NCBI GenBank assembly: GCA_963842355.1
Contig: CAWJGC010000012.1
Span: forward strand, 1-64,000
Source: JASHPR01 sp963842355
GTDB taxonomy: Bacteria > Actinomycetota > Actinomycetes > Streptosporangiales > Streptosporangiaceae
Direction of reading: 5' to 3'
DNA: 64,000 nt
Part shown: piece by piece, positions 16,628 to 24,918 of the stretch
Numbering within the stretch: position 1 is the first letter of the stretch
How the letters are laid out: each line of letters begins with the position of its first letter
The notes under the pieces: model-generated
The model's input: the letters and a program-made list of their open reading frames with translations, nothing else
Told to the model about the DNA's origin: nothing
Databases searched by the model: none
Program-made: the position numbers and the translations under genes

Positions 16628-17413
16628 ATGAAACTGACCAGCTATCGGGCACCGAGCTTAGCTGCGACGATCGCCTGTGCCGCAGTCCTGTCGGCGGCGG
16701 CCTTTGCTTCGTCCGGCCCGGCCGCTGCGGCAGGCCCGCCTAGCCGGGCGCACCATGTGACCGTCTACGTCGCGAACGGCACCGGGAGCACGGTGATCCC
16801 GATCCGCGCCGACACCAACCAGGCCGGAAAGGCGATTCCCGTCGGCAGCTTCCCGGACGTGATCACGATCACCCCGGCCGGGAGGACGGCCTACGTCGGC
16901 AGCGGGCAAGGCCTGGTGACGCCGATCCGGACCGCCACCAACACCGCGCTCAAGCCCGTCAATCTGGGCAGCGGCAACCAGATCGATTCCATCGCGGTCA
17001 CCCCGAACGGCAAGACCGCCTACGTGGGCACGATCGCCGGCACCGTGGTCCCGATCCGGGTCGCCACCAACCGGCCCGGCAGGCCCATCCACGCCGGAGA
17101 TAACCCCTTCAGCATCGCGATCACCCCGAACGGGAAGACCGCCTACGTCGCCAGCTTCCTGTCGGGCACGGTGACCCCGATCAACACCGTCACCAACCAG
17201 CCGGGCCAGCCGATCCGGGTCGGCACCCACCCCCGCTACATCGCGATCACCCCGGACGGGAGGACCGTGTACGTCCTCAGTCCCGCCGCGGGCACCGTGA
17301 CCCCGATCCGGACCGCCACCGACACCGCGCTCAAGCCGATCAAGGTCCCGGCGGGCGACGACCAGCCTTCGGCCATGGCGATCACGCCGGCCCCGGTGTG
17401 CGCACGGCGATGA
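16628..17413 (+). CDS. Secreted YVTN-family beta-propeller protein
   Basis: ATG at 16628 is 9 nt after GGAGGT; the open frame upstream to 16502 is not used. The 261-aa product has a Sec signal peptide ending near AAAAGPPSRA. At least five repeats of about 43 residues follow, each with a form of VTPIRTATNTALKPI and IAITPNGKTAYV. This is the 40-residue YVTN repeat that forms blades of a secreted beta-propeller. With five to six blades it is short for a closed seven-blade propeller. Function is unknown; relatives are surface proteins of bacteria and archaea. A 16-bp perfect hairpin follows the gene. Confidence 0.88.
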   Translation: MKLTSYRAPSLAATIACAAVLSAAAFASSGPAAAAGPPSRAHHVTVYVANGTGSTVIPIRADTNQAGKAIPVGSFPDVITITPAGRTAYVGSGQGLVTPIRTATNTALKPVNLGSGNQIDSIAVTPNGKTAYVGTIAGTVVPIRVATNRPGRPIHAGDNPFSIAITPNGKTAYVASFLSGTVTPINTVTNQPGQPIRVGTHPRYIAITPDGRTVYVLSPAAGTVTPIRTATDTALKPIKVPAGDDQPSAMAITPAPVCARR

Positions 17414-17429
17414 CGCAGTAGCCAGCCGT

Positions 17430-17469
17430 CCGGCGCCCGGCGAGGGGCCCTGACCTCGCCGGGCGCCGG
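17430..17469 (+). terminator. Strong 16-bp hairpin after propeller gene
   Basis: A perfect 16-bp stem (left arm 17430-17445, right arm 17454-17469; the left arm begins CCGGCGCCCGG) encloses the 8-nt loop GGCCCTGA. It starts 16 nt after the propeller stop codon. No U-tract follows, as usual in high-GC actinomycetes. It insulates the propeller gene from the WhiB-SulP unit. Confidence 0.8.
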
Positions 17470-17556
17470 GGGAGTCCGGGTGAGTGAACGGGCATTAAAC
17501 CGGCGTCTGTGGTGTTGAAGTTATGTTCGAAACAGACGGGCAAGTGGGGAGCAGGA

Positions 17557-17811
17557 TTGAGCTGGCAGGAAGAGGCCGCGTGCGGCGGGCTTGATGTGCA
17601 GCTCTTCTTTGGCGCAGACGAAGAGCAGGAGCCCGAGCGAGAATTCCGTGAGGTCCAGGCGAAGGCCGTCTGCGAATCCTGCCCGGTCCGTCGCGAATGT
17701 CTCGACTATGCCCTGGAGAACTCGTTGCGTAATGGCATCTGGGGCGGGCTCAGCGAGCAAGAGCGGGCGCGCGAGCGCCGCCGCCGGCAGCGTCGCGCCC
17801 GGGCGGCCTGA
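17557..17811 (+). CDS. WhiB-family iron-sulfur regulator
   Basis: The product is 84 aa if TTG at 17557 (GGGGAG about 5 nt upstream) is used; a GTG at 17509 would add 16 residues, including a rare TTA-encoded Leu. SWQEEAACGGLDVQLFF gives the first cysteine; CESCPVRREC supplies the CxxCxxxxxC trio that completes the 4Fe-4S site. The G[I/V]WGG turn appears as NGIWGGLSEQER, followed by a basic Arg-rich tail for DNA contact. Wbl proteins act with sigma factors as redox- or NO-sensitive regulators. The SulP transporter gene starts 2 nt after this stop, so the two are almost certainly co-translated. Confidence 0.9.
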   Translation: MSWQEEAACGGLDVQLFFGADEEQEPEREFREVQAKAVCESCPVRRECLDYALENSLRNGIWGGLSEQERARERRRRQRRARAA

Positions 17812-17813
17812 CC

Positions 17814-19538
17814 TTGCCGCCGGTCAGGCGCTCGACCGCGCCTGACCGAGGCCTGGCGAACCTGCGCAGCTACCAGCGTTCCTGGCTGCGCGGAGACCTG
17901 ATCGCCGGGATCACGGTGGCGGCTTACCTGATACCTCAGGTCATGGCCTACGCGACGGTCGCGGGCCTGCGCCCGGTGACCGGCCTGTGGGCCGCCCTGC
18001 CCGCGCTGGTGATCTACGCGGCCCTCGGCTCGTCGCGGTCGCTGTCGATGGGGCCAGAGTCCACGACGGCGCTGATGACGGCCATCGCCATCGGGCCGTT
18101 GGCCGCAGGCCACGCGGGCCGCTACGCCGCGCTCGCCACCTCGCTGGCCCTGCTGGTCGGGCTGATGGGGCTGGCTGCCTCGCTGTTGCGACTGGGCTTC
18201 GTGGCGGACCTGTTGTCGCGGCCGGTCCTGGTCGGCTATATGACCGGGGTAGCGCTGATCATGATCGCCGGCCAGCTCCGGCGGGCGACCGGTGTGCCGG
18301 TGACGGGCGAGGCGTTCTTCACGCAGCTCGGCTCTTTTGCCCGCGGCATCGGCCGCGTGCAGCCGGCCACTGTCGCGGTCGCCGCCGCCGTCCTGGCCTT
18401 CTTGCTGCTGCTGCGATCGCGCTGGCCGCACGCGCCGGGACCGCTGCTGGCGGTGCTGCTGGCCACCGCGGCGGTGGCCGCGTTCGGCCTGAGCCGCCAC
18501 GGCGTGGCCGTCGTCGGCCCGATTCCGGCGGGGCTGCCGGTTCCCAGGCTGCCCGACGTTCACCCGCTGGTGCTGCGCGAGCTGCTGCTGCCCGCGTTCA
18601 CCGTGCTGATCGTGGGTTTCAGCGATGATGTGCTCACCGCCCGGTCGTTCGCGTCGCGCGACGAGACGATCGTGGCCAACCGCGAGTTGCTGGCGCTCGG
18701 CGTGGCCAACGTAGGCTCGAGCTTGCTGCGCGGCTTCCCGGTCAGCAGCAGCGCCACTAGGACGGCCATCGCCCGGGCGACGGGCAGCCGTACCCAGCTT
18801 TACTCGGTGGCGGCGGCCGCGTCCGTGGTGCTGGCCCTGTTCTTCCTGCGGTCGCTGCTGGCGCGGTTCCCGGCCGCCGCGCTCGGCGCGATCGTCATCT
18901 ACGCGGCTATCCGGCTGATCGACATCTCGGCGCTGCGCCGGCTGCTGGCCTTCCGCCGTGTCGAGCTGCTGATCGCCGTCTCCGCCTGCTTCGGCGTGCT
19001 GGCCTTCAACATCCTCTACGGGGTCCTGGTGGCGATCGGGCTTTCCGTGGCTGACCTGCTGGTCCGGGTGGCCCGCCCGCACGACGCGGTCCTGGGCCTC
19101 GTTCCCGGCCTGGCCGGCATGCACAACGTGGACGACTACCCCGACGCGCGGACCATCCCGGGGCTGGTGGTGTACCGGTACGACGCTCCGCTGTTCTTCG
19201 CCAACGCCGAGGACTTCCGGCGCCGGGCCCTGGCCGCCGCCGACCGGGAACAGGCTCCGGTCCGATGGTTCGTGGTCAACGTCGAGGCGAACGTCGAGGC
19301 GGACTTCACCGCGCTGGAGGCCGTGGACGCGGTCCGCGAGGAGATCTCCCGCCGTGGCGGCGTCTTCGCTCTGGCCCGGGTCAAGCAGGACCTGCTGGCC
19401 AGGCTGCAGGCCTTCGGTCTGGTCGACAAGATCGGCGAGGGGCAGCTCTTCCCCACTCTGCCCACGGCGGTGGACGCCTACCAGCAGTGGATCGGGCAGC
19501 ACGGTCCCGAGCCCCGCCAGGAAGACGGGGGCAACTGA
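17814..19538 (+). CDS. SulP-family anion transporter with STAS domain
   Basis: The 574-aa product begins at TTG 17814, 2 nt after the WhiB stop. The N-terminus SYQRSWLRGDLIAGITVAAY and LIPQVMAYATVAGLRPVTGL is the SulP signature. About 11-12 helices follow, including SSRSLSMGPESTTALM in the core, then a cytoplasmic STAS domain in residues about 440-565 (PGLVVYRYDAPLFFANAEDF, VNVEANVEADFTALEAVDAV). SulP proteins carry sulfate, bicarbonate or dicarboxylates across the cytoplasmic membrane. The ion is not predictable here. Its tight linkage to an iron-sulfur regulator makes sulfur supply or redox homeostasis an attractive inference. Confidence 0.92.
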   Translation: MPPVRRSTAPDRGLANLRSYQRSWLRGDLIAGITVAAYLIPQVMAYATVAGLRPVTGLWAALPALVIYAALGSSRSLSMGPESTTALMTAIAIGPLAAGHAGRYAALATSLALLVGLMGLAASLLRLGFVADLLSRPVLVGYMTGVALIMIAGQLRRATGVPVTGEAFFTQLGSFARGIGRVQPATVAVAAAVLAFLLLLRSRWPHAPGPLLAVLLATAAVAAFGLSRHGVAVVGPIPAGLPVPRLPDVHPLVLRELLLPAFTVLIVGFSDDVLTARSFASRDETIVANRELLALGVANVGSSLLRGFPVSSSATRTAIARATGSRTQLYSVAAAASVVLALFFLRSLLARFPAAALGAIVIYAAIRLIDISALRRLLAFRRVELLIAVSACFGVLAFNILYGVLVAIGLSVADLLVRVARPHDAVLGLVPGLAGMHNVDDYPDARTIPGLVVYRYDAPLFFANAEDFRRRALAAADREQAPVRWFVVNVEANVEADFTALEAVDAVREEISRRGGVFALARVKQDLLARLQAFGLVDKIGEGQLFPTLPTAVDAYQQWIGQHGPEPRQEDGGN

Positions 19539-19711
19539 TACCCGACCGGCGGGCCTAAGGTCCCGGGCCGGGGGGCCGATGGTCCCTGGGCCCGGCCTGA
19601 CATCGGCCGTGTAATCGGATGGCAGGGAGCACGGCGTCGCGAGCCTGGCCGGTACGGCCAGGATCGCCCGCCGCCTCGACCGCAGCGCGGGACCTCGAGG
19701 AGGCCGTATCC

Positions 19712-20089
19712 ATGGCCACGGCAACGTCCGCCAGAGTCGATCCGGCCACGATGACCGACCGGCAGCTACAGGCGCGCATCACCAGCCCGCAAGCGCACTG
19801 CGTGGGCCGGTCCGTTGATCCCGACGAATGGTTTCCGCCCACCGCGGAGCCGGAGAAGGCCCGCTCGCAGGCCGCTCGCGCGCTCGCGTTGTGCGCGGAC
19901 TGCCCCGTCCGCGCCGAGTGCCTGGAGCTGTCGATGCGGCACTGGGACGACGCGGGCCGTTATGGCATCTGGGGCGGGATGCTCGCGCCGCAGCGTCGCG
20001 CGCTACGGCGCAAGTGGCTCGCGAGCCGCAGCATCAGCGCGTCCGTGCCGTTCATTCCCGGCCGGCCTGGACTAACCGGGCCGAGCTGA
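19712..20089 (+). CDS. Second WhiB-family regulator
   Basis: ATG at 19712 follows GAGGAGG by 8 nt; the open frame upstream to 19619 is ignored. The 125-aa product has a distinct N-terminus (DRQLQARITSPQAHCVG) with the first cysteine. It then has CADCPVRAEC completing the four Fe-S ligands, and the turn YGIWGGMLAPQRR followed by a basic stretch. The spacing between the first Cys and the CxxC pair is longer than in the upstream WhiB protein, and the C-terminal 30 residues are extra. It lies 170 bp after the SulP gene on the same strand, so the transporter is flanked by two Wbl genes. Confidence 0.9.
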   Translation: MATATSARVDPATMTDRQLQARITSPQAHCVGRSVDPDEWFPPTAEPEKARSQAARALALCADCPVRAECLELSMRHWDDAGRYGIWGGMLAPQRRALRRKWLASRSISASVPFIPGRPGLTGPS

Positions 20090-20265
20090 GCGGTGCGTCC
20101 GGGTCCCTGCGACGACGCCTGAGGGCCTCGTCGAGTTCGCGGCGGGAGGCTCGCGCGACGCTCCCGCTCACGCTAGCCGCCACCCTGGATGGGTCGCAAC
20201 GGGCCGACGGACCCGGCCCGATCGCCGGCCACCGCCACGGTAAAGCAATCCGCGGCGGCCCCGGG

Positions 20266-21251
20266 TCACCCCGGGTCAGCGGGCGAGGCCGGGGCGTCGA
20301 GGCGCAGCCGCCGCCACAGGAACCGGTACGGGGGCGCTTGGGTGAGGCCCAGCTGGGCGCACAGCGTTCTGACCTTGGCCAGCGAGGCGGCGGTCTGCGC
20401 GCGATGCTGCGGACTGCGGGTGTAGGCCTCGGCGATGACCGGCCGGGGGATCTGGTACTTGGCGATGAGCTGCGGGGACGGTTTCAGCATCATCTGGGCC
20501 ATCGAACCGAGGATGAGCGGTGCGGCGACCGCCAGCCTGACGCGGCGCCTGCGGGGCAGGGCCGGAACGGTGCGCTTGAGGTAGTGGCGGGCGAAGGAGA
20601 GGTGACGGGCTTCCTCGGTGACGTGAATCCGCATGATCCGCTCGAGCAGCGGGTGAATCTCCCGTTCCGAACGCAATTCGCGGCGCTGCACGTAATCGAT
20701 GGGGTCTTCGCCGCCGAGGACGAACAGGAAGAACAGCTGCGGGAAGCGGCGGCCGAGCCTGATGACCCGCCGGCTGCCGGCCTGCTGGACCGGGGCAGGC
20801 CGGCCGCGTCGAGCCCGCTGCGGTTGACGAACTCCTGGAACATCAGCGAGTGCTGTGCCTCCTCGATGATCTCGTGGTAGGCGTAGCGGAACTCGGGCGC
20901 CCGGTTGGGCAGGGTCGAGGCGAACTCCAGCAGGCCGCGCTTCAGGATGCTCTCGAAGATCAGCCCGATCTTCATCTTGCTGGCCACCAGGTCGCAGCCG
21001 AGCCGGGCCCGGGTGGCGGCGGGAAGCTGCCGGTACCAGCTGGTCTGGCCCAGCGGGTCGTCGGCAGGCAGTTCCCAGCGCGGGTCTTCGGGGTCCAGCG
21101 CGAACTGCGGGCTGTCCCAGTCGACGTCGGCGTAGGCGTCGAAGTGCCGCTTGACCGACTGGACGTTGAGCCGGCCCAGCAGGGACAGCCACGCCTGATC
21201 TGAGGTGTTCGCGGCGACGGCTTCGGGGCCGAGGACGTCAGGGGTGGCCAT
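20266..21251 (-). pseudogene. AurF-type diiron (ferritin-like) oxygenase, frameshifted near 20790
   Basis: ATG at 21251 (MATPDVLGPEAVAA) follows GGGAGGT at optimal distance. The first frame gives YHEIIEEAQHSLMFQEFVNR, with the Glu and ExxH iron ligands of the p-aminobenzoate N-oxygenase (AurF)/diiron family. It then loses similarity after NRSGLDAAGLPRSSR. The next frame resumes with RVIRLGRRFPQLFFLFVLGG, EDPIDYVQ and the second ligand set VTEEARHLSFARHY. A 1-nt loss near 20785-20800 explains the break. The repaired protein would be about 328 aa. AurF relatives oxidise amines or act as lipid desaturases or hydroxylases. It overlaps the upstream TetR gene by 14 nt, so the two form an operon. 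Confidence 0.85.
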
Positions 21252-21870
21252 GGCGGTTACCTCCCTCGGGGGCGGGCAGCGCGGTCCGCAGCAGCTCTTT
21301 GAAGGCCGCGAGGATGTCACCGGTAGGCACCAACGGCTCGTAGCCGGGGATGAGACGGGACATCGCCAGCCCGGTGAGCTGGGCGTACACCAGGCCGACG
21401 CCGACCCGGGCCAGGTCAGGACCGGCGGCCACCTCGTCGGCGAACAGCTCGCGGAAGACCGCCTCGCTGGCCGACATGAACTCGCGGTCGAGCCCGACCA
21501 CCGCGTCGGCGAGCGCGGGGTCGCCGCGTGCGGCGACCCACAGCTCGAGCCACGCGACGAACGTCGGGCCCGAGAACATCGACCACAGCAGGTCGAGGCC
21601 CGCCTCCGCCCGGTCCGCGCCCGGCTCGAGGTTCACCATGGCCTTCCGGAACTCCGCCAGCCGCAGCTCGAACAGGTGCCCGACCGCCGCGCACAGCAGG
21701 TCGGCCTTGGCCGGGAAATGGTGCAGCAAGGCACCGGGGGACATGCCCGCGCGGTGCGCGACCTCGGTGGTGGTGGTCCCGCTGAAGCCCTGGCTGACCA
21801 GGCAGTCGACGGTGGCTTCCAGCAGCGCGGCCCGCGTCGCCGCGGTGCGCTGGGCCTGTGTGCGCGGCAC
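21238..21870 (-). CDS. TetR-family transcriptional regulator
   Basis: The product is about 210 aa from GTG at 21870; ATG at 21906 or the first start of the frame at 21957 are alternatives. The N-terminal helix-turn-helix is QAQRTAATRAALLEATVDCL, then GFSGTTTTEVAHRAGMSPGA and LLHHFPAKADLL, the typical TetR order. The ligand-binding domain follows with ELWVAARGDPALADAVVGLD. Its stop lies inside the start of the diiron oxygenase gene, so it is the first gene of a two-gene operon and probably represses itself and the oxygenase. An inverted repeat lies at 21893-21913 just upstream of the GTG. Confidence 0.9.
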   Translation of the reverse strand: MPRTQAQRTAATRAALLEATVDCLVSQGFSGTTTTEVAHRAGMSPGALLHHFPAKADLLCAAVGHLFELRLAEFRKAMVNLEPGADRAEAGLDLLWSMFSGPTFVAWLELWVAARGDPALADAVVGLDREFMSASEAVFRELFADEVAAGPDLARVGVGLVYAQLTGLAMSRLIPGYEPLVPTGDILAAFKELLRTALPAPEGGNRHGHP

Positions 21871-21892
21871 GGGTGCAGTATCGCACGGAAAC

Positions 21893-21913
21893 AAGAAACC
21901 GTACATCTTTCTT
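21893..21913. promoter_or_regulatory. Candidate TetR operator
   Basis: AAGAAA at 21893-21898 and TTTCTT at 21908-21913 form an inverted repeat with a 9-nt spacer in an AT-richer patch. It is 23-43 bp upstream of the TetR GTG start, where an autoregulatory operator is expected. If the longer reading frame were used, the site would lie inside the coding sequence, which argues for the GTG start. Confidence 0.4.
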
Positions 21914-21981
21914 TTAAGATGCCTGAACGGCCGGGGCGGCCCGCTCCGGGCCGACACGCGCTGGCGGGCGGCGGGGCCGGT

Positions 21982-23406
21982 CTAGCCTGCCGCGATGAGC
22001 GCGCTGAGCAGCCGCGCGTAACGCACCAGGTGCACGTCCCCGAGGTAGCGCTCGCGGACGTAGGCGTGCGCGGCGAGTCCCATCTGCATCGCTTCGGCCG
22101 GGTCGCCGAGCAGGCGGCAGACGGCCGACCCGAACGCCTTCAGGTCGGCGGGATCGGGCAGCAGGATGCCGGTGCCCGCGCCGATCTGGTCGATGATCCC
22201 GCCGATCGCCGAGCCGATCACGGGCCGGGCCTTCCACATTCCCTCGGCCACGGTCAGCCCGAAACCCTCGGCGAGGCTCTTCTGCGCGACCACGGCGGCG
22301 TGCCGCTGCAGGGCGTTGACCATGGCCGCGTTCTCGTCGATGTCGTCGAGCGGCAGCGTGACCAGCAGCACCCGCTGCCGGGCCGCGCGCGGCAGATCGT
22401 GCCACTGCAGGAGGCATTCGCCGTACACCGCGGCGCCCTCCGGGTCGTCGCTCACCCCGGTGACCGCCGGGCCGACCAGCATCAGGTACCCGCCGGTGCC
22501 GGCCACGACATGGTCGGCGAAGCCCTGCATGACTCCGGCCATGTCCTTGAGCCGGTCCCAGCGGGAGACCTGGACCACCACGGGATCGTCAGCGCCGGGA
22601 CGGCCGTCGCCGGTGATGACTGCCGATCGGGTGACCAGGTCGACGCCGCCGTCGCGGCGGACGAAACTCGCGGGCGCTTCCCGCGGGGCGCCGTCGAGCA
22701 CGCCCAGCGTGACGAGGATGGATCGCACGGTGTCGGCGTCGAGTTCCTGGTTCTTCGGGGAGAACGGGTCGATCGACGGCGGGATGACCGCGACCTTCTC
22801 CGCCGGGATCCACGGCGGAACGTACTCCCGGCGCGAGAACACGAACGCCTCCGCCGAGGCCAGGTACGGCCGCAGGAAGTTCCAGCCGGCCTGGGTGGCC
22901 TCGTTCTCCCAGTCGACCCCGATGTGGCAGCGCCACACCACCCGGGCGCCCGCCTGCCGCAACGGCTCGATCAGGCCGGCGGTCTGCGGGTCGTGCAGCA
23001 GGACGAGATCGCCGGGCTGGATCCGGCCGAGCAGTTCCACGGCGTTGGGCTCCAGCATCTGGCGGTAGTGATCGGCCTCCGCGGGGCCGAGCGGGCCGCC
23101 GGTGAAGTTGCCGTGGATGTGGTTGTGCAGGCGCTTGGTGATCGCGAAGAACTGGGCGTCGCCGGTGATCACCAGCCAGCCGATCGGGATGTCGAGGTCC
23201 TGCACGTACCCGATGAGCACCTGCAGCATCTCGGCCACCCCGCCGCCCGAGGCGGTCGAGTTGACGTTCCAGATGGTGCGCCCGGCCAGCAGGCGCCGGA
23301 CCTGGCCCGCGTCCTGGAGCAGTTCCTGCGTTCGCCCGGCGCCGATGATGGGCTCCAGCATGGAGATAGGCCGCCGCGGCACCTCTACGACGTTGACCAA
23401 GCTCAC
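21982..23406 (-). CDS. treT: Trehalose synthase TreT-like GT4 glycosyltransferase
   Basis: The 474-aa product starts at GTG 23406 with GGAGGC about 7 nt upstream. RTIWNVNSTASGGGVAEMLQ and PIGWLVITGDAQFFAITKRL are hallmark N-terminal motifs of the trehalose glycosyltransferring synthase group. QVSRWDRLKDMAGVM and the C-terminal AEGFGLTVAEGMWKARPVIG are the GT-B donor site (E-x7-E). TreT makes trehalose from a nucleotide-activated glucose and free glucose in one reversible step, giving osmotic and desiccation protection in the cytosol. The call of TreT over other GT4 enzymes rests on the overall pattern. It stands alone: no trehalose phosphatase or OtsA partner is nearby. Confidence 0.85.
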   Translation of the reverse strand: MSLVNVVEVPRRPISMLEPIIGAGRTQELLQDAGQVRRLLAGRTIWNVNSTASGGGVAEMLQVLIGYVQDLDIPIGWLVITGDAQFFAITKRLHNHIHGNFTGGPLGPAEADHYRQMLEPNAVELLGRIQPGDLVLLHDPQTAGLIEPLRQAGARVVWRCHIGVDWENEATQAGWNFLRPYLASAEAFVFSRREYVPPWIPAEKVAVIPPSIDPFSPKNQELDADTVRSILVTLGVLDGAPREAPASFVRRDGGVDLVTRSAVITGDGRPGADDPVVVQVSRWDRLKDMAGVMQGFADHVVAGTGGYLMLVGPAVTGVSDDPEGAAVYGECLLQWHDLPRAARQRVLLVTLPLDDIDENAAMVNALQRHAAVVAQKSLAEGFGLTVAEGMWKARPVIGSAIGGIIDQIGAGTGILLPDPADLKAFGSAVCRLLGDPAEAMQMGLAAHAYVRERYLGDVHLVRYARLLSALIAAG

Positions 23407-23551
23407 GGGTCCGCCTCCGATCGTGCGTGGCCGCGCCGACGCTGTGCGCTACGGCCAGCGGCGTCGCTGTGATCGCGTATCCGTATCCTGCCCCTCTTCC
23501 AGCCCACCTGCCTAATTTCTCCCCACCCAGAGTCCGCGCCGGGGTGCCTGG

Positions 23552-23995
23552 TCAGGCGGCGGGCGGGCCGGCCACGAAGATGCAGAACGGATGCCCGGCG
23601 AGGTCGGCGTAGACGCGCAGCGGCTCTTCCGGGTCGTCGGAGCGGTCGTCGAGCAGCCGGGCGCCCAGGGACAGGGCGCGGCCGTGCTGCCGGTCGAGGT
23701 CGGCGGCCGTGGGCACGGTGAGGTCCAGGTGCAGCTGCGCCGGGCGCGGGCCATCCGGCCACGTCGCTTCCGCGAGGTCCGCTACCTGCTGGAACGCGAC
23801 GCGGGGATGGCCGGCCGCGTCCTGCAGCACCAGCCAGTCCTGCCCGGCCGGGTCGGGCTGCCCGGCGGCGGGAGGCTCGTCTCCCGGCCGGTAGCGCAGG
23901 CCCAGCAACTGACGGTAGAACTCCGCGAGCGCCCGCGCGTTGGTGCTGTCCAGGACCACCTGCCGAAGCTCGGGAAATCCCGGCCCGGTTTCCAC
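23552..23995 (-). CDS. VOC-superfamily (glyoxalase/bleomycin-resistance fold) protein
   Basis: GTG at 23995 is 6 nt after GGGAGGTGAT. The 147-aa product has two beta-alpha-beta-beta-beta modules. The first is ELRQVVLDSTNARALAEFYR and QLLGLRYRPGDEP with WLVLQDAAGHPRVAFQQV. The second is QLHLDLTVPTAADLDRQH and LRVYADLAGHPFCIFVAG. The metal-ligand positions normally held by His/Glu are partly changed (VVLDS in place of V-x-H). It therefore belongs to the DUF/VOC groups of unknown substrate rather than to true lactoylglutathione lyase. It lies between the TreT and PhyH genes on the same strand. Confidence 0.85.
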   Translation of the reverse strand: METGPGFPELRQVVLDSTNARALAEFYRQLLGLRYRPGDEPPAAGQPDPAGQDWLVLQDAAGHPRVAFQQVADLAEATWPDGPRPAQLHLDLTVPTAADLDRQHGRALSLGARLLDDRSDDPEEPLRVYADLAGHPFCIFVAGPPAA

Positions 23996-24047
23996 CGCAT
24001 CACCTCCCGTCGCACACCGCCGTCGGCATTCTCTCCCGCGCCGGCCG

Positions 24048-24833
24048 CTACTCGCCCGCCGACAGGACCTTGCGGGGGTGGGCGCCGTCCACGTAGCCCA
24101 CGAAGGGCGGGTAGATGTTGTAACCCAGCAGTTCCTGCAGCCGGACAGGCAGTTGCCGGACGATGCTGCGCGGCACCGCGAGGCAGTGGTTCTCCTGCGG
24201 CCGGAGCCAGGCGGCGGCGTACTCCAGGATCACGCCCAGGCGCGGGCGCCGGGTGCGGTTCTCCCCGCCGCCGTGCCACAGGCTGCCGAGGTAGAACATG
24301 ACCGAGCCCGGTGCGATGGTGGCCGTCACGACAGGGTCGTCGGCGCTCGGCTGCCGGCCGGGCTCCCACCGGTGGCTGCCGGGGATGAACCTGGTGGCGC
24401 CGTTGTCCTCGGTGAAGTCGTCCAGGGGCCACATGGTGTTCACCACCACCGGCGGGCCGGGCTGGGGCAGCGGGTAGATCGCGTCGTCGCGGTGCAGTAT
24501 CTGGGCGCGCTCTCCGGGCCCGATACGGATGCCTACCGGGGCACTGAGCTGGTAGTGCCCCAGCACGTGGTCGAGCACTTCGAGCAGCAGCGGGTTGATC
24601 GCGGCCTGGTCGAAGGTCCGGGTCTTGGCGAACAGGGCGTATATCCGCTGGGTGGCCATCCCCTCGAACGCGTTGCGCCCCGTCGGGGTGGTGTCCAGCA
24701 CCCGGCCCAGGTCCGCCCGGGCGGCCTGGACTTCGCCGGAGGTCATCAGGCCGGAAACGACGACGTAGCCATCGTCGGTCAGCCGCCGCGCCACGTCCTG
24801 GCCGGCCGACGTGGCGCCTGGCATCGGGGCCAT
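24048..24833 (-). CDS. Phytanoyl-CoA dioxygenase (PhyH)-family protein
   Basis: About 261 aa starting at ATG 24833 (GTG codons at 24836 and 24839 are alternatives). The Fe(II)/2-oxoglutarate facial triad is visible: HRDD supplies His and Asp, SLWHGGGENRTRRPR supplies the second His and the 2OG-binding Arg. RRLTDDGYVVVSGLMTSGEV is the standard PhyH N-terminus and DNGATRFIPGSHRW precedes the second His. These enzymes hydroxylate or halogenate small molecules or acyl chains, in the cytosol. The gene is divergent from a SAM methyltransferase gene at 24919, so tailoring of a shared metabolite is possible but not shown. Confidence 0.9.
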   Translation of the reverse strand: MAPMPGATSAGQDVARRLTDDGYVVVSGLMTSGEVQAARADLGRVLDTTPTGRNAFEGMATQRIYALFAKTRTFDQAAINPLLLEVLDHVLGHYQLSAPVGIRIGPGERAQILHRDDAIYPLPQPGPPVVVNTMWPLDDFTEDNGATRFIPGSHRWEPGRQPSADDPVVTATIAPGSVMFYLGSLWHGGGENRTRRPRLGVILEYAAAWLRPQENHCLAVPRSIVRQLPVRLQELLGYNIYPPFVGYVDGAHPRKVLSAGE

Positions 24834-24918
24834 CACCACCCACGAGCCTAGACCACGCGGGCCTGGCCTAGCGTGGCAGCGATACCACTGCCGGACGCTG
24901 ACCGGGAGGAACGGGCCC

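Noticed and set aside
16770..17400. Regularly spaced repeats that could suggest a CRISPR-like array
   Set aside because: Unit length of about 129 bp, coding in frame and matching YVTN propeller blades.
19539..19711. Possible terminator after the SulP gene
   Set aside because: Only loose GC-rich partial complementarity is present; no clean stem could be drawn.
17706..19724. Large minus-strand frame opposite the SulP gene
   Set aside because: Low-information Gln/Arg/Gly sequence, shadow of the SulP gene caused by third-position GC.
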